Part shown: piece by piece, positions 52,498 to 60,376 of the stretch
Layout: each line of letters begins with the position of its first letter
How positions within the stretch are numbered: position 1 is the first letter of the stretch
Position numbers and translations under genes: made by a program
Assembly: GCF_902809865.1 (NCBI RefSeq)
Contig: NZ_CADDWH010000001.1
Span: 2,294,001-2,358,000 of the forward strand
Source: Halobacillus sp. Marseille-Q1614
GTDB lineage: Bacteria; Bacillota; Bacilli; Bacillales; Halobacillaceae
Direction: 5' to 3'
Length of the DNA: 64,000 nt
The notes under the pieces: generated by a model
What the model saw: only the letters and a program-made list of their open reading frames with translations
The model's database searches: none
Told to the model about the DNA's origin: nothing

Positions 52498-53738
52498 TAT
52501 ACAGATTGTTGTTTTAATTCACTTTTTTCTCGATATCTCTCTTCAGATTTATCAACAGCTACGGCACACGCCGCGTCGCCAGTGATGTTAACAGCTGTTC
52601 GAGCCATATCAAGCACCCTGTCGATACCAAGGATTAGAGCAATACCTTCCACTGGCAGCGATACTTGGTTAAGAACCATAGCCAGCATGATGAGCCCTAC
52701 ACCCGGTACACCTGCTGTACCGATACTCGCAAGCACAGCGGTTAAGACAACCATGATTAATTGGCCGAAAGAAAGATCTACACCGTAAACCTGTGCAATA
52801 AATACAGTCGCCACACCTTGCATGATTGCGGTTCCATCCATATTTATAGTAGCACCTAACGGCTGAACAAAGCTGCTGACAGGTTTAGATACGTTTAATT
52901 TCTCCTGCGCAGTTTTCATAGAAATAGGGAGCGTGGAGCTGCTGCTTGAGGTACTAAATGCTACGGTCATAGCTGGGAAGAAGCTCTTGAAGAAATGAAG
53001 CGGGTTCATTTTTCCAAAGAAAGATACTATAGAACCGTAAAATAAAGCACCATGAATAATTAAGGCAGCGATTACAATAAGCATGTAAGCGCCCATCGCT
53101 CTCACGCCATCAAGCCCCATTTCCCCTACAGCGGAAGCCAGCAAACCAAAAGCACCATATGGAGCGAAACGCATGATCAATGTAACAAGCCACATCATTA
53201 TGTCATTACCCTGTTCTAATAAGCTGTAAATTCCAGAGGTTTTCTTGCCAAGCATGGCTAGTGCTAAACCAAGGAAAACGGAAAATGTAATGATTTGAAG
53301 CATATTAGCTTCAGCCATTGATTGAATAGGATTCTCAGGAATAATGTTTGTAAATGTCTCAACTACCCCAGGTGACTCCTGTTCTTGTTGATAATTAGCA
53401 CCTGAAGGGTCAATATTCGCGTTACCCGGTTCAAAAATATACGCTAAACTTAAAGCCAAAGTAATAGCAACCGTGGTAGAAACAAGGAAGAACGCAATAG
53501 TCTTACCGCCGACTCTGCCCAGTTTCTTAGGATCACCAAGTGAAGCGGTTCCTAAGGTAATGGAAAAGAATACGATAGGGACAACGAGCATCTTAATAAG
53601 GTTTAAGAAGATTGTCCCCAGAGGGCTGAATAAGTAAGTATCTAATGTTGTAAACAAATCCGGTGCGGTGAAATTTAAAATTAAACCAATTACAGCACCT
53701 AAAATTAAACCAATAAAAATCTTTATTGTTAAATTCAT
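52497..53738 (-). CDS. dicarboxylate/amino acid:cation symporter (DAACS, GltT-like)
   Basis: 413 residues, eight helices with two re-entrant loops. Substrate motifs: STSSSSSTLPISMKTAQE (about 258-275), LGATINMDGTAIMQGVATVF (about 290-310), DRVLDMARTAVNITGDAACAVAV (about 375-398). Imports glutamate, aspartate or C4 dicarboxylates with Na+ or H+. The TGDAACAV region resembles glutamate/aspartate members, and glutamate is an osmolyte here, but the substrate is inferred. Confidence 0.92.
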   Translation of the reverse strand: MNLTIKIFIGLILGAVIGLILNFTAPDLFTTLDTYLFSPLGTIFLNLIKMLVVPIVFFSITLGTASLGDPKKLGRVGGKTIAFFLVSTTVAITLALSLAYIFEPGNANIDPSGANYQQEQESPGVVETFTNIIPENPIQSMAEANMLQIITFSVFLGLALAMLGKKTSGIYSLLEQGNDIMMWLVTLIMRFAPYGAFGLLASAVGEMGLDGVRAMGAYMLIVIAALIIHGALFYGSIVSFFGKMNPLHFFKSFFPAMTVAFSTSSSSSTLPISMKTAQEKLNVSKPVSSFVQPLGATINMDGTAIMQGVATVFIAQVYGVDLSFGQLIMVVLTAVLASIGTAGVPGVGLIMLAMVLNQVSLPVEGIALILGIDRVLDMARTAVNITGDAACAVAVDKSEERYREKSELKQQSV

Positions 53739-54036
53739 GTATCTGCCTCCTTAAGTCGTTGTACTTCTTCTTTTTTCCCTGTATATGTTATCATACAATG
53801 GAATATCTGTCTGAAAATTCAGCCGAATTAATTTCTTCTGGCGCTAATAAGTTAAGGGTGCTTTATAAAATTAACAAACTAAAGAATAAAATAACATAGG
53901 ATAAAAAAACTATATTGTATCCATTTTATTACTTATCAGTCTGCGAATATTATAAAACGTGCTGTTCTTAATTTCATAATGTAATATAAGTCATATATGG
54001 TAAATATTATCTTAATATAAGAAAGGGTGCAGTTAA

Positions 54037-54519
54037 ATGTATGATATAGAAGAAAAACGCCGAAAATTATTTTCGTTTACCGATGAACTGACGAATGAAG
54101 AAGCGAATAAAAAACCTGAAGCTGACAAATGGTCAATATTAGAAATTCTAGAACACCTTTATTTAATTGAAAAATCAATTACTTACCAAATCAGCCGCAC
54201 TTTAGAAAATAAAGAGCCAAACTCAGCTAAAGAGAAACCTATTAACCGCACGCTCAACAGAGAATATAAAGTGGAAGCCCCTGAAGAATTAAAGCCAGCA
54301 GGGCAGTTTAAGACTTTAAATGAAGCTAGAGAAGCTCTTAAGAAAACCAGAGAAGCCCTGCTTTTTCTCGTTCACAACAAAGATGAAGAGACATTGAAGG
54401 AATATTCATTCCCACACCCTGCGTTTGGAGATTTGAGTGCCGCACAATGGGTAGAATTTATTGGATGGCATGAACTTCGGCATTTGGATCAAATGAAGGA
54501 AACATTAAAAACTGGATAA
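54037..54519 (+). CDS. DinB family protein
   Basis: 160 residues; GAAAGGGTG before ATG. Four-helix DinB/YfiT-like fold; metal-ligand His residues in ILEHLYLIEKS (about 45) and IGWHELRHLDQMKE (about 146 and 150). Many relatives are thiol transferases; the exact role is unknown. Confidence 0.83.
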   Translation: MYDIEEKRRKLFSFTDELTNEEANKKPEADKWSILEILEHLYLIEKSITYQISRTLENKEPNSAKEKPINRTLNREYKVEAPEELKPAGQFKTLNEAREALKKTREALLFLVHNKDEETLKEYSFPHPAFGDLSAAQWVEFIGWHELRHLDQMKETLKTG

Positions 54520-54529
54520 CTTTTAAAAA

Positions 54530-54557
54530 AGAGGCAGTCTTCTCGGAGACTGCCTCT
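54530..54557. terminator. bidirectional terminator
   Basis: AGAGGCAGTCT and AGACTGCCTCT around a 6-base loop. Confidence 0.85.
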
Positions 54558-54969
54558 ATATTTGGTATTTCAATATTTGTTTTCCAAATGAGGACAGCTC
54601 TTCTAAGTCCGATTCGATCGTCCTTTTTAAATCATTCAGGTTAATCTTGCGTGCATCTTCGGTGGCGAGGTGCCGAAACTTCTCTAAGCTCTTCACATTA
54701 TCCTTCATAAGCTGATCAATAACGCCCTTCTTAAATAATAAATCAAACGATTCCTCATACGTCTGCGGGAGACCAAAATGATACTCCGCAATTAAGTGAA
54801 TCGCAAGGTCTGCTGCTGCTTTACACGCTCTCTGGATATTTAAAACCATGGAATCCTGTTTTGTTACATCCAGCAGATGATTCGGTTCTTGATCATAAAC
54901 TTCGTAAACTCTATGGATACTTCTCTCCATAGAGTTTATCTTGCTTATGATTAGTTCATCGTTCATCAT
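54556..54969 (-). CDS. HepT-like (DUF86) protein, toxin motif lost
   Basis: 137 residues; ATG six bases after AAGGAC. Helical HEPN-type fold. In active HepT RNases, R-x(4-6)-H-x-Y cuts RNA and the Tyr is AMPylated by the antitoxin; here the matching stretch is FRHLATEDARKINL, with Glu and Ala where His and Tyr belong. So the RNase centre looks dead. It overlaps the nucleotidyltransferase gene by 14 bases, as in HepT/MntA pairs. Confidence 0.8.
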   Translation of the reverse strand: MMNDELIISKINSMERSIHRVYEVYDQEPNHLLDVTKQDSMVLNIQRACKAAADLAIHLIAEYHFGLPQTYEESFDLLFKKGVIDQLMKDNVKSLEKFRHLATEDARKINLNDLKRTIESDLEELSSFGKQILKYQI

Positions 54970-55336
54970 AAGTCCTTCTTTCATCGAAACAATACTTGAT
55001 GGAACCTTCTTCACAATTCACAAAAGCATATCTACTGCAAGCGTCCATCTGTAATTTCATACGCAGCTGTTCATTTTCAGAATAGATAACTGTCCCGTTT
55101 GAAAATATATGGGTTTGAAGGACATATGAGGCATCTCTTAAGTCTATTAAATTCACTTCTACTTCAATTAAATCAGCTAATTGTTGAGATATCAGAAAAA
55201 GATTATAAGATGAATGCTTTTGCTCGCCCCAAAAAGCTAAATCAATATCGCTTTCTCCCCGCTCCGACCCATGAGGATAAGAACCAAACATAATGATAAA
55301 CGACGGATTTAACTTCTTTTTCAGGAACTCTTTCAA
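54956..55336 (-). CDS. MntA-like nucleotidyltransferase (antitoxin), start unclear
   Basis: About 126 residues in the open frame. Motif GSX10DXD is exact (GSYPHGSERGESDID, about 18-32). MntA-type enzymes AMPylate HepT toxins. The frame has no ATG and begins at a TTG lacking a ribosome site. A good site (GGAAAGGAG) and ATGs lie 40 bases upstream in another frame, and one extra T in the TTTTT run at 55334 region would join them. Hence a probable frameshift at the 5' end, real or from sequencing. Confidence 0.75.
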   Translation of the reverse strand: MKEFLKKKLNPSFIIMFGSYPHGSERGESDIDLAFWGEQKHSSYNLFLISQQLADLIEVEVNLIDLRDASYVLQTHIFSNGTVIYSENEQLRMKLQMDACSRYAFVNCEEGSIKYCFDERRTYDER

Positions 55337-55767
55337 AAACTGAGGGATGGTATTCCCATGTAGCTCATCTCTCCTTTCCTTAATGCTGGTTCACCAAGAA
55401 AAGAGCTGACACCCAGTCAGCTCTTTCCTGCTCTCAAAAACTCTTCTTTCCTCAATGTATTCTTCATACCATACTATTAACCAACAGGTTCATAATTCCT
55501 ATATATTTGGAATGTTCCTCAATTACCTCATTTGTAAACGTATTTTCCAAAAAAAAGAAGATTAATATTTATAAAGAAATCAGCTCTCAGTTTAGAGGGG
55601 GGATTTCCCTTTCCACTCCACAGCTTTCTACAGAATAGAGAAATCAGCGCCCCATTTAACCGGAGAAACGACTAACGCTGCTAGTTTATGAGAAATTTAT
55701 AGTTTGAAGGAGATAATTAATAAAAAACAAAGGATTTCCCTTCCTTATGAATAGATATCCTTCCCTG
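55337..55767. other. intergenic stretch with one hairpin
   Basis: AAAGAGCTGAC and GTCAGCTCTTT (55400-55426) form a stable stem without a T-run. The rest is AT-rich; no gene or ribosome site seen. Confidence 0.6.
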
Positions 55768-56835
55768 CTACCTTCGAGCGCTCCAATATGCCCCTTTTTC
55801 CATATGAACAAACGGAATATCTGTATCAATTTCTCCGGTTATTTTAGACAATGCAACGTCTTTTCCAATTAACCAATCGCTAAAATCAAATTCTACAGGT
55901 TCCTTGTCTCCTCCTAGAGCAAACCATGCCTTCATATCCTGCGGTAAGTAACCAGATGTGTGAATCGTGCCTGCCCAGTTGCTGTACTGCTTGGAGAATA
56001 CCCCTTTATCCGTATCATTCATATGGCGGAATGCATCATAAGCTCCGTTAATATGTGGGCGGGCGTTATTAATCGATTCCATGCGCTTCATTGAGTCCAG
56101 GAGGTGATTGCGGTTTTCTTTTTTCTGCAATTCGAAATGGTTTGTACAGACATCAGATTCTCTAGTCTCCACTCCCCGAGGAGATGCCTCTACTACGTAA
56201 GTACGGTTGCTGCGGTCAAAAACGATATAGCTAAATGAATGACGGTGAGGGATTTCTTTTAACATGGCTGCCGCTTCATCTACGTTTGCACATGATTCTA
56301 AGACTAATCGTCCGATCATACAGCAGATAAATCCATCGCCTGGTTTCTTGCGATGCATAAAATTATACCCGAGGACCAGACCATGCTCGTTTATCCCATC
56401 CATTCGCCCCGTAATTCGCTGAGTCGGGCCGGCAATCGCATAGCCTCCATCTGCCGGCTGATACAAACAATAACGGCCTTCATACGTTTTAGGCATATAA
56501 TCATAATTCCTGATAAAATAGCCATTGCCCGTCATAATCGAACAACCCGATCGTTTATAATCAACACGGTAGCCTCCAAACTCCATGAGAACTTTTTCCA
56601 TCGGCCACTTTAAGCCATCTCTTAATCCTTCTAATTCATGCCACAGCTGAGGAGCAAACTGAGTAATGGCATCTTTGGCTTCCCCTTCCTCAACCACAAA
56701 CCGCGGCTTTCTCACCTTCCATTGCCGGCGGCGGTTCTCTACAGTTAATGAGTCCTTTAATAGCTCCCCCTGTTTATATCCAAAATCATAATGTGAACCC
56801 CGGAACTGAAGGATTTCACTGTATATTTGTTTCAT
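55768..56835 (-). CDS. C45-family peptidase / acyltransferase-like Ntn hydrolase
   Basis: 355 residues. The nucleophile Cys lies in YKRSGCSIMTGNGYFIRNYDY (about 98), preceded by a pro-segment of the kind removed in acyl-CoA:6-aminopenicillanate acyltransferases. NEHGLVLGYNF, HSFSYIVFDRSNRTYVVEASP and VCTNHFE also fit. No signal peptide. Hydrolyses a linear amide; natural substrate unknown. Stands alone. Confidence 0.85.
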   Translation of the reverse strand: MKQIYSEILQFRGSHYDFGYKQGELLKDSLTVENRRRQWKVRKPRFVVEEGEAKDAITQFAPQLWHELEGLRDGLKWPMEKVLMEFGGYRVDYKRSGCSIMTGNGYFIRNYDYMPKTYEGRYCLYQPADGGYAIAGPTQRITGRMDGINEHGLVLGYNFMHRKKPGDGFICCMIGRLVLESCANVDEAAAMLKEIPHRHSFSYIVFDRSNRTYVVEASPRGVETRESDVCTNHFELQKKENRNHLLDSMKRMESINNARPHINGAYDAFRHMNDTDKGVFSKQYSNWAGTIHTSGYLPQDMKAWFALGGDKEPVEFDFSDWLIGKDVALSKITGEIDTDIPFVHMEKGAYWSARR

Positions 56836-56913
56836 GAATTAACCCTCTTTTTCTGTAGTTTTGCTATTAGCTTACGGGAAATCCTGGGCTAAAGAAAGAA
56901 TTTCGTTTTAAAT

Positions 56914-56940
56914 GAAAAAAGCTCCTTTCAAAAAGGAGCT
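56914..56940 (-). terminator. terminator, likely for glutamate dehydrogenase
   Basis: AGCTCCTTT and AAAGGAGCT with a T-run on the minus strand. It is the first terminator met after the dehydrogenase gene, beyond the repeat. Confidence 0.8.
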
Positions 56941-57270
56941 CAGCTTGCAGAGAAACCTCATGCAGCGGACGACCGACTTTTCTTTCAAAGGATCGGATAC
57001 AGCAAAGGGCTCCGGTAAACGGATCGCTTTCCCTGTGCGTACGGTGAGCTTCCTTAAGGCTTCGCCTTTTAGGGATCTCACCCTGTTCTTTTCTCCCACA
57101 GGAGTCTCCCCGTTTCCCTTCGCCCCTATCTATCTTCATAAGTTTTTCTCTCTCGTTCTATTAGTTCTCTTCCCGGGGGGCTACACTCTTAAGGATGCAA
57201 GGTACCAGGTGAAAGGTTAGCTGAATCCTCTGAGTAGGGTTCGATTAACCTTTTTCCTCGTAATGGGAAG
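56941..57270 (-). repeat. structured intergenic repeat, copy B (inverted)
   Basis: Read on the minus strand it matches copy A at 34259-34577 over nearly its full length: CCTTCCCATTACGAGG-like start, ACGAGAGAGAAAA, GGCGAAGGGAAACGG, AGGGTGAGATCCCTAAAAGG, CCTTAAGGAAGCTCACCGTA, GGAGCCCTTTGCTGTATC, ATGAGGTTTCTCT. Copy B lies between the glutamate dehydrogenase stop and its terminator, so it would be in that mRNA's 3' end. Confidence 0.82.
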
Positions 57271-57315
57271 AAAAGCAGCGGCTCTGAAGAGGACTTTTAA
57301 AAGAAGCTTATATGC

Positions 57316-58692
57316 TTAATAAAGTTTACCCTGTCTAAACAATACGGTTGAGAGTTTCATAACAGAATGAATGTAGCAATTCTGCCGCAGCGGGAAAGGA
57401 TCTCCAAAGAATTGTGGAAGAATCGTGTCCATCGTGTTCTGCATCTTCTCATAGAGCAATTCGTAAATTTGCTCTTCTTTATAGAACTGGGTTTCTCTTC
57501 CTTGAATCCATTCTAAATAAGACACAATAACCCCGCCCGCATTCGCTAAAATATCCGGAACAATTAATGTACCCTGATCACTTAAATATTTATCGGCTTC
57601 CTCCGTAATCGGAGCATTTGCTCCTTCTACAATAAGAGGTGCTTTTATCTTCTTCATATTGTCCTTATGAATTTGGTTTTCAAGAGCTGCCATGATAAGT
57701 ACATCAGCATCAATTTCTAAAAGGGAATCTCTATCCCTGATTTCCGCTTTTATATCATGTGCTGACAAGTCTTCTTTGGCTGACGGTAAATCTCCATCAT
57801 TTTCTTCAGCAAATTTAAGAAGGGCCGGGATATCCAGTCCATCCGAGTTATACAGCATCACTTGTCTATCGCTTACGGCGATCACTTCGTTTTGCAGATA
57901 GTTGCATTGGAAGGCTTCAAGAGCTGCCACTGAACCTAAATTTCCAAAACCTTGCACAGCTACTTTCAGCTTTTTATCCAAATGATTCAGGGCTGTTTCA
58001 GCAAAAATATTATCCTGCGTCTGCAGCCATCTTTCCTGCTCCTTCAAGAAATTGTGCATCATATAGCGGAATGTAAAATACACTCCTTTACCTGTGGCCT
58101 GTTTTCTCCCTAAAGATCCACCGTTAATGATGCTTTTTCCTGTAAAGCTCCCGCGATAAGGCTCCCCAGGATGAATGTTTTTATACTCAGCCATCATCCA
58201 ATCCATTTCCCGCTCTCCTGTACCTGCATCCGGAGCGGGAATATCTTTATCAGGGCCTAATATATCATTAAAGTACTGCACATATTTCTTACAAATGAGA
58301 TGAAGCTCTTTCACTGTATATTCTCTAGGGTTTATGATGACTCCTCCCTTGCCTCCTCCAAAAGGAAGCTCGTGCAGGGCGTTTTTTAAAGTCATCAGCC
58401 GTGCTAAATTTGAAACTTCTCCTTCATTAACACTTTCATGAAAACGAATGCCGCCTTTATAAGGGCCAAGTGTATCGTTGTGCTGAACACGGAATGAGGG
58501 GATTCTTACGATCGTTCCATTTTCTAATGACACCCGCAAGTATGATTTATGTACATGATTCGGTGTGGATAGCAAAGCTACCAATGACTTAAAAGCCTGT
58601 TCCCGTGTCTGAGCTTTTAAGTCTGGTAAAAAGCTTTCGTCTTTTAACAAAGTTGTCAATGAGTTTTCGATCACTGTATTTCGTTCACTCAT
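57316..58692 (-). CDS. glutamate dehydrogenase
   Basis: 458 residues; GGGAGG before ATG. Glu/Leu/Phe/Val dehydrogenase family: PYKGGIRFHESVN (about 78), LPFGGGKGGVIINP (catalytic Lys, about 110), DIPAPDAGTGEREMDWM, GGSLGRKQATGKGV, Rossmann VAVQGFGNLGSVAALEA (about 240), EGANAPITEEADKYL, PDILANAGGVIVSYLEW. Interconverts 2-oxoglutarate plus ammonia and glutamate. About 30 residues longer than B. subtilis RocG, with an insert near 215-235. Coenzyme not deduced. Fits glutamate supply for proline and glutamine osmolytes. Confidence 0.93.
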   Translation of the reverse strand: MSERNTVIENSLTTLLKDESFLPDLKAQTREQAFKSLVALLSTPNHVHKSYLRVSLENGTIVRIPSFRVQHNDTLGPYKGGIRFHESVNEGEVSNLARLMTLKNALHELPFGGGKGGVIINPREYTVKELHLICKKYVQYFNDILGPDKDIPAPDAGTGEREMDWMMAEYKNIHPGEPYRGSFTGKSIINGGSLGRKQATGKGVYFTFRYMMHNFLKEQERWLQTQDNIFAETALNHLDKKLKVAVQGFGNLGSVAALEAFQCNYLQNEVIAVSDRQVMLYNSDGLDIPALLKFAEENDGDLPSAKEDLSAHDIKAEIRDRDSLLEIDADVLIMAALENQIHKDNMKKIKAPLIVEGANAPITEEADKYLSDQGTLIVPDILANAGGVIVSYLEWIQGRETQFYKEEQIYELLYEKMQNTMDTILPQFFGDPFPLRQNCYIHSVMKLSTVLFRQGKLY

Positions 58693-58922
58693 ATTAATAC
58701 CTCCCTATGTCATATGTCCTATTTACCATTCTTATTAATGTCCTACCCTTTCATTGAAGATTCAAACTATTGAATTTGTTAAAAAAATTCGGGATTACCT
58801 AGTGTTATAATAAGTTTTTTGGTAGTCTATTAGTGGTAAAACATCAGTAAGCGTTCTCCATGGATAAGCCTGCTTATATTTTCACATGATATATTAAAGC
58901 CCCATAAAGGATGGTGTTTGGC

Positions 58923-59984
58923 ATGAAACGATTAGTCATACTGGGAGGCGGGTACGGCGGTGTAAAAATGCTGTTAAGCCTGTTGGATTCAGGAATACCA
59001 AAAGATGTACATATTACATTAATCGACCGAAATCCTTATCACTCCATTAAGACGGAATTCTATGCAATTGCAGCTGGGACGGAAGCTGACAAAAACGTTC
59101 GTATGGAGTTTCCTGTGCATGAGCAAGTAAGCTGCATTTTTGAAGAGATTAATAAAATTGACGTAGAAAGCGAGCAAATTTTCATAAAGGATTTTAAAGA
59201 AACAGTGCCTTACGATTATTTAGTTATCGGCCTCGGCTGTGAAGATAACTATCATGGCATAGATGGCGCAGAAGAATATACAGAGAGTGTTCAAACCTTC
59301 CAAAAAGCAAGGAGCACCGGACTATCTGTCGGTAACTTAAAAGCCTACGGAAAAGTTACGGTAGTTGGTGCCGGGCTAAGCGGAATAGAAGTAGCTTCAG
59401 AAATCCGCGAAAGCAGGCCTGACCTTAACATTCGTTTATTGGATCGAGGCGAGACCGTACTGCGGGCTTTTGATAAAAAGATTCAAAATTACGTAGAAGA
59501 ATGGTTTGCCAGTAATGAGGTAGAGGTCCTCCATAATGCAAATGTCGGTTATGTAGAAAAAGACGGCGTATGCAACAACGGCGTATGCTATCTTAACGAT
59601 GTAACGATCTGGACCGCAGGAGTTCGTCCGAATTATCTAGTGCGTGAGCTGCCGTTTGAGAAAGACGAACAGGATAAGGTCGTTCTCAATGATTTCTATC
59701 AGGTGCCATCTCAGCCGAATGTATATGTAGTTGGCGACTGCGCATCTTCTCATTTTTCACCGAGTGCTCAATTAGCCGGGCAGCAGGGAGAGCAGATTGC
59801 TGAAGTTCTATTAGCATTATTTCAAGGAAAAGAGCCAAGTAAACCTAAAGAGATTAAATTAAAAGGAACGCTCGGCTCTCTTGGTAAATCAGATGGATTT
59901 GGAAATATGATGCAGCAGCCGGTTACCGGACGACTTCCCCGTCTGGCAAAATCAGGTGTCCTATGGCTTAATAAACGCCACTAA
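58923..59984 (+). CDS. yutJ: YutJ-like FAD/NAD(P) oxidoreductase (NDH-2 family)
   Basis: 353 residues; start MKRLVILGGGYGG after AAAGGATGG. FAD motif ILGGGYGGVKMLLSLL (about 5-20), NAD motif VTVVGAGLSGIEVASEI (about 143-160), VYVVGDCASS (about 270), AQLAGQQGEQIAEVLLALF. Type II NADH dehydrogenase-like but shorter than Ndh and without an obvious membrane helix at the C-terminus. Acceptor unknown. Divergent from the glutamate dehydrogenase gene. Confidence 0.88.
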   Translation: MKRLVILGGGYGGVKMLLSLLDSGIPKDVHITLIDRNPYHSIKTEFYAIAAGTEADKNVRMEFPVHEQVSCIFEEINKIDVESEQIFIKDFKETVPYDYLVIGLGCEDNYHGIDGAEEYTESVQTFQKARSTGLSVGNLKAYGKVTVVGAGLSGIEVASEIRESRPDLNIRLLDRGETVLRAFDKKIQNYVEEWFASNEVEVLHNANVGYVEKDGVCNNGVCYLNDVTIWTAGVRPNYLVRELPFEKDEQDKVVLNDFYQVPSQPNVYVVGDCASSHFSPSAQLAGQQGEQIAEVLLALFQGKEPSKPKEIKLKGTLGSLGKSDGFGNMMQQPVTGRLPRLAKSGVLWLNKRH

Positions 59985-60020
59985 TAGAAAAACTCCTGGT
60001 TACAGGGGTGTATTTATCGC

Positions 60021-60050
60021 TTGAATGTTCTTCATTTTCCTATGTATAAT
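60021..60050 (+). promoter_or_regulatory. possible antisense promoter toward the toxin gene
   Basis: TTGAAT, 18 bases, TATAAT on the plus strand, pointing into the 3' end of the candidate type I toxin. An RNA from here would be complementary to the toxin mRNA tail. Confidence 0.4.
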
Positions 60051-60064
60051 AATTATAAGAAAAA

Positions 60065-60090
60065 AGACTGAGTGTTACCGCACTCAGTCT
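60065..60090 (-). terminator. terminator after the candidate toxin
   Basis: AGACTGAGTG and CACTCAGTCT with a T-run on the minus strand. AGCCGC/GCGGCT (60103-60121) forms a second hairpin just before it. Confidence 0.8.
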
Positions 60091-60176
60091 AAAAACAACT
60101 ATAAGCCGCATAACAAGCGGCTGACCAAATATTCATTGAAAAGTAACATCCTATCCTTTACTCGGGGCATGGACAG

Positions 60177-60281
60177 TTACTTTTTTTTTGTTTCTTTAAT
60201 AATCGCAACAACGATCTTGATGATCCCAATCAAAACTAAGTTTGAAGTCAAAAGGACCATCAGCACTTCATAGTTTGACAA
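60177..60281 (-). CDS. candidate type I toxin (holin-like small hydrophobic peptide)
   Basis: 34 residues from a TTG start preceded by GGGGAGGTG at good spacing; ends KETKKK. It reads as one hydrophobic helix with an SNYEVLM N-terminus and Lys-rich end, the layout of the Bacillus putative holin-like toxins related to TxpA/BsrG. The ribosome site is inside a strong hairpin and a convergent promoter lies at its 3' side. A 34-residue gene cannot be proved by eye, but the combination is specific. Confidence 0.6.
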   Translation of the reverse strand: MSNYEVLMVLLTSNLVLIGIIKIVVAIIKETKKK

Positions 60282-60285
60282 ACAA

Positions 60286-60309
60286 CCACCTCCCCTCTTA
60301 GGGAGATGG
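60286..60309 (-). promoter_or_regulatory. hairpin masking the toxin ribosome site
   Basis: On the minus strand CCATCTCCC pairs with GGGAGGTGG (one G-T), so the Shine-Dalgarno of the small toxin is fully buried. Type I toxin mRNAs use such masking to delay translation. A TATAAT (about 60335) upstream could be its -10. Confidence 0.6.
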
Positions 60310-60376
60310 CCAACCGCCTTTACGCCACGTTAATTATAGCTGCACCTCTATTTTATCACCTTCATAGAATGGAAAT

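Noticed and set aside
56908-57220. Overlapping frames of 63-102 codons in repeat copy B
   Set aside because: They lie on both strands of a structured repeat, have no ribosome sites, and copy A does not keep the same frames.
60025-60273. 82-codon plus-strand frame over the toxin locus
   Set aside because: No ribosome site and it starts inside a promoter-like sequence; the minus-strand small peptide has far better signals.
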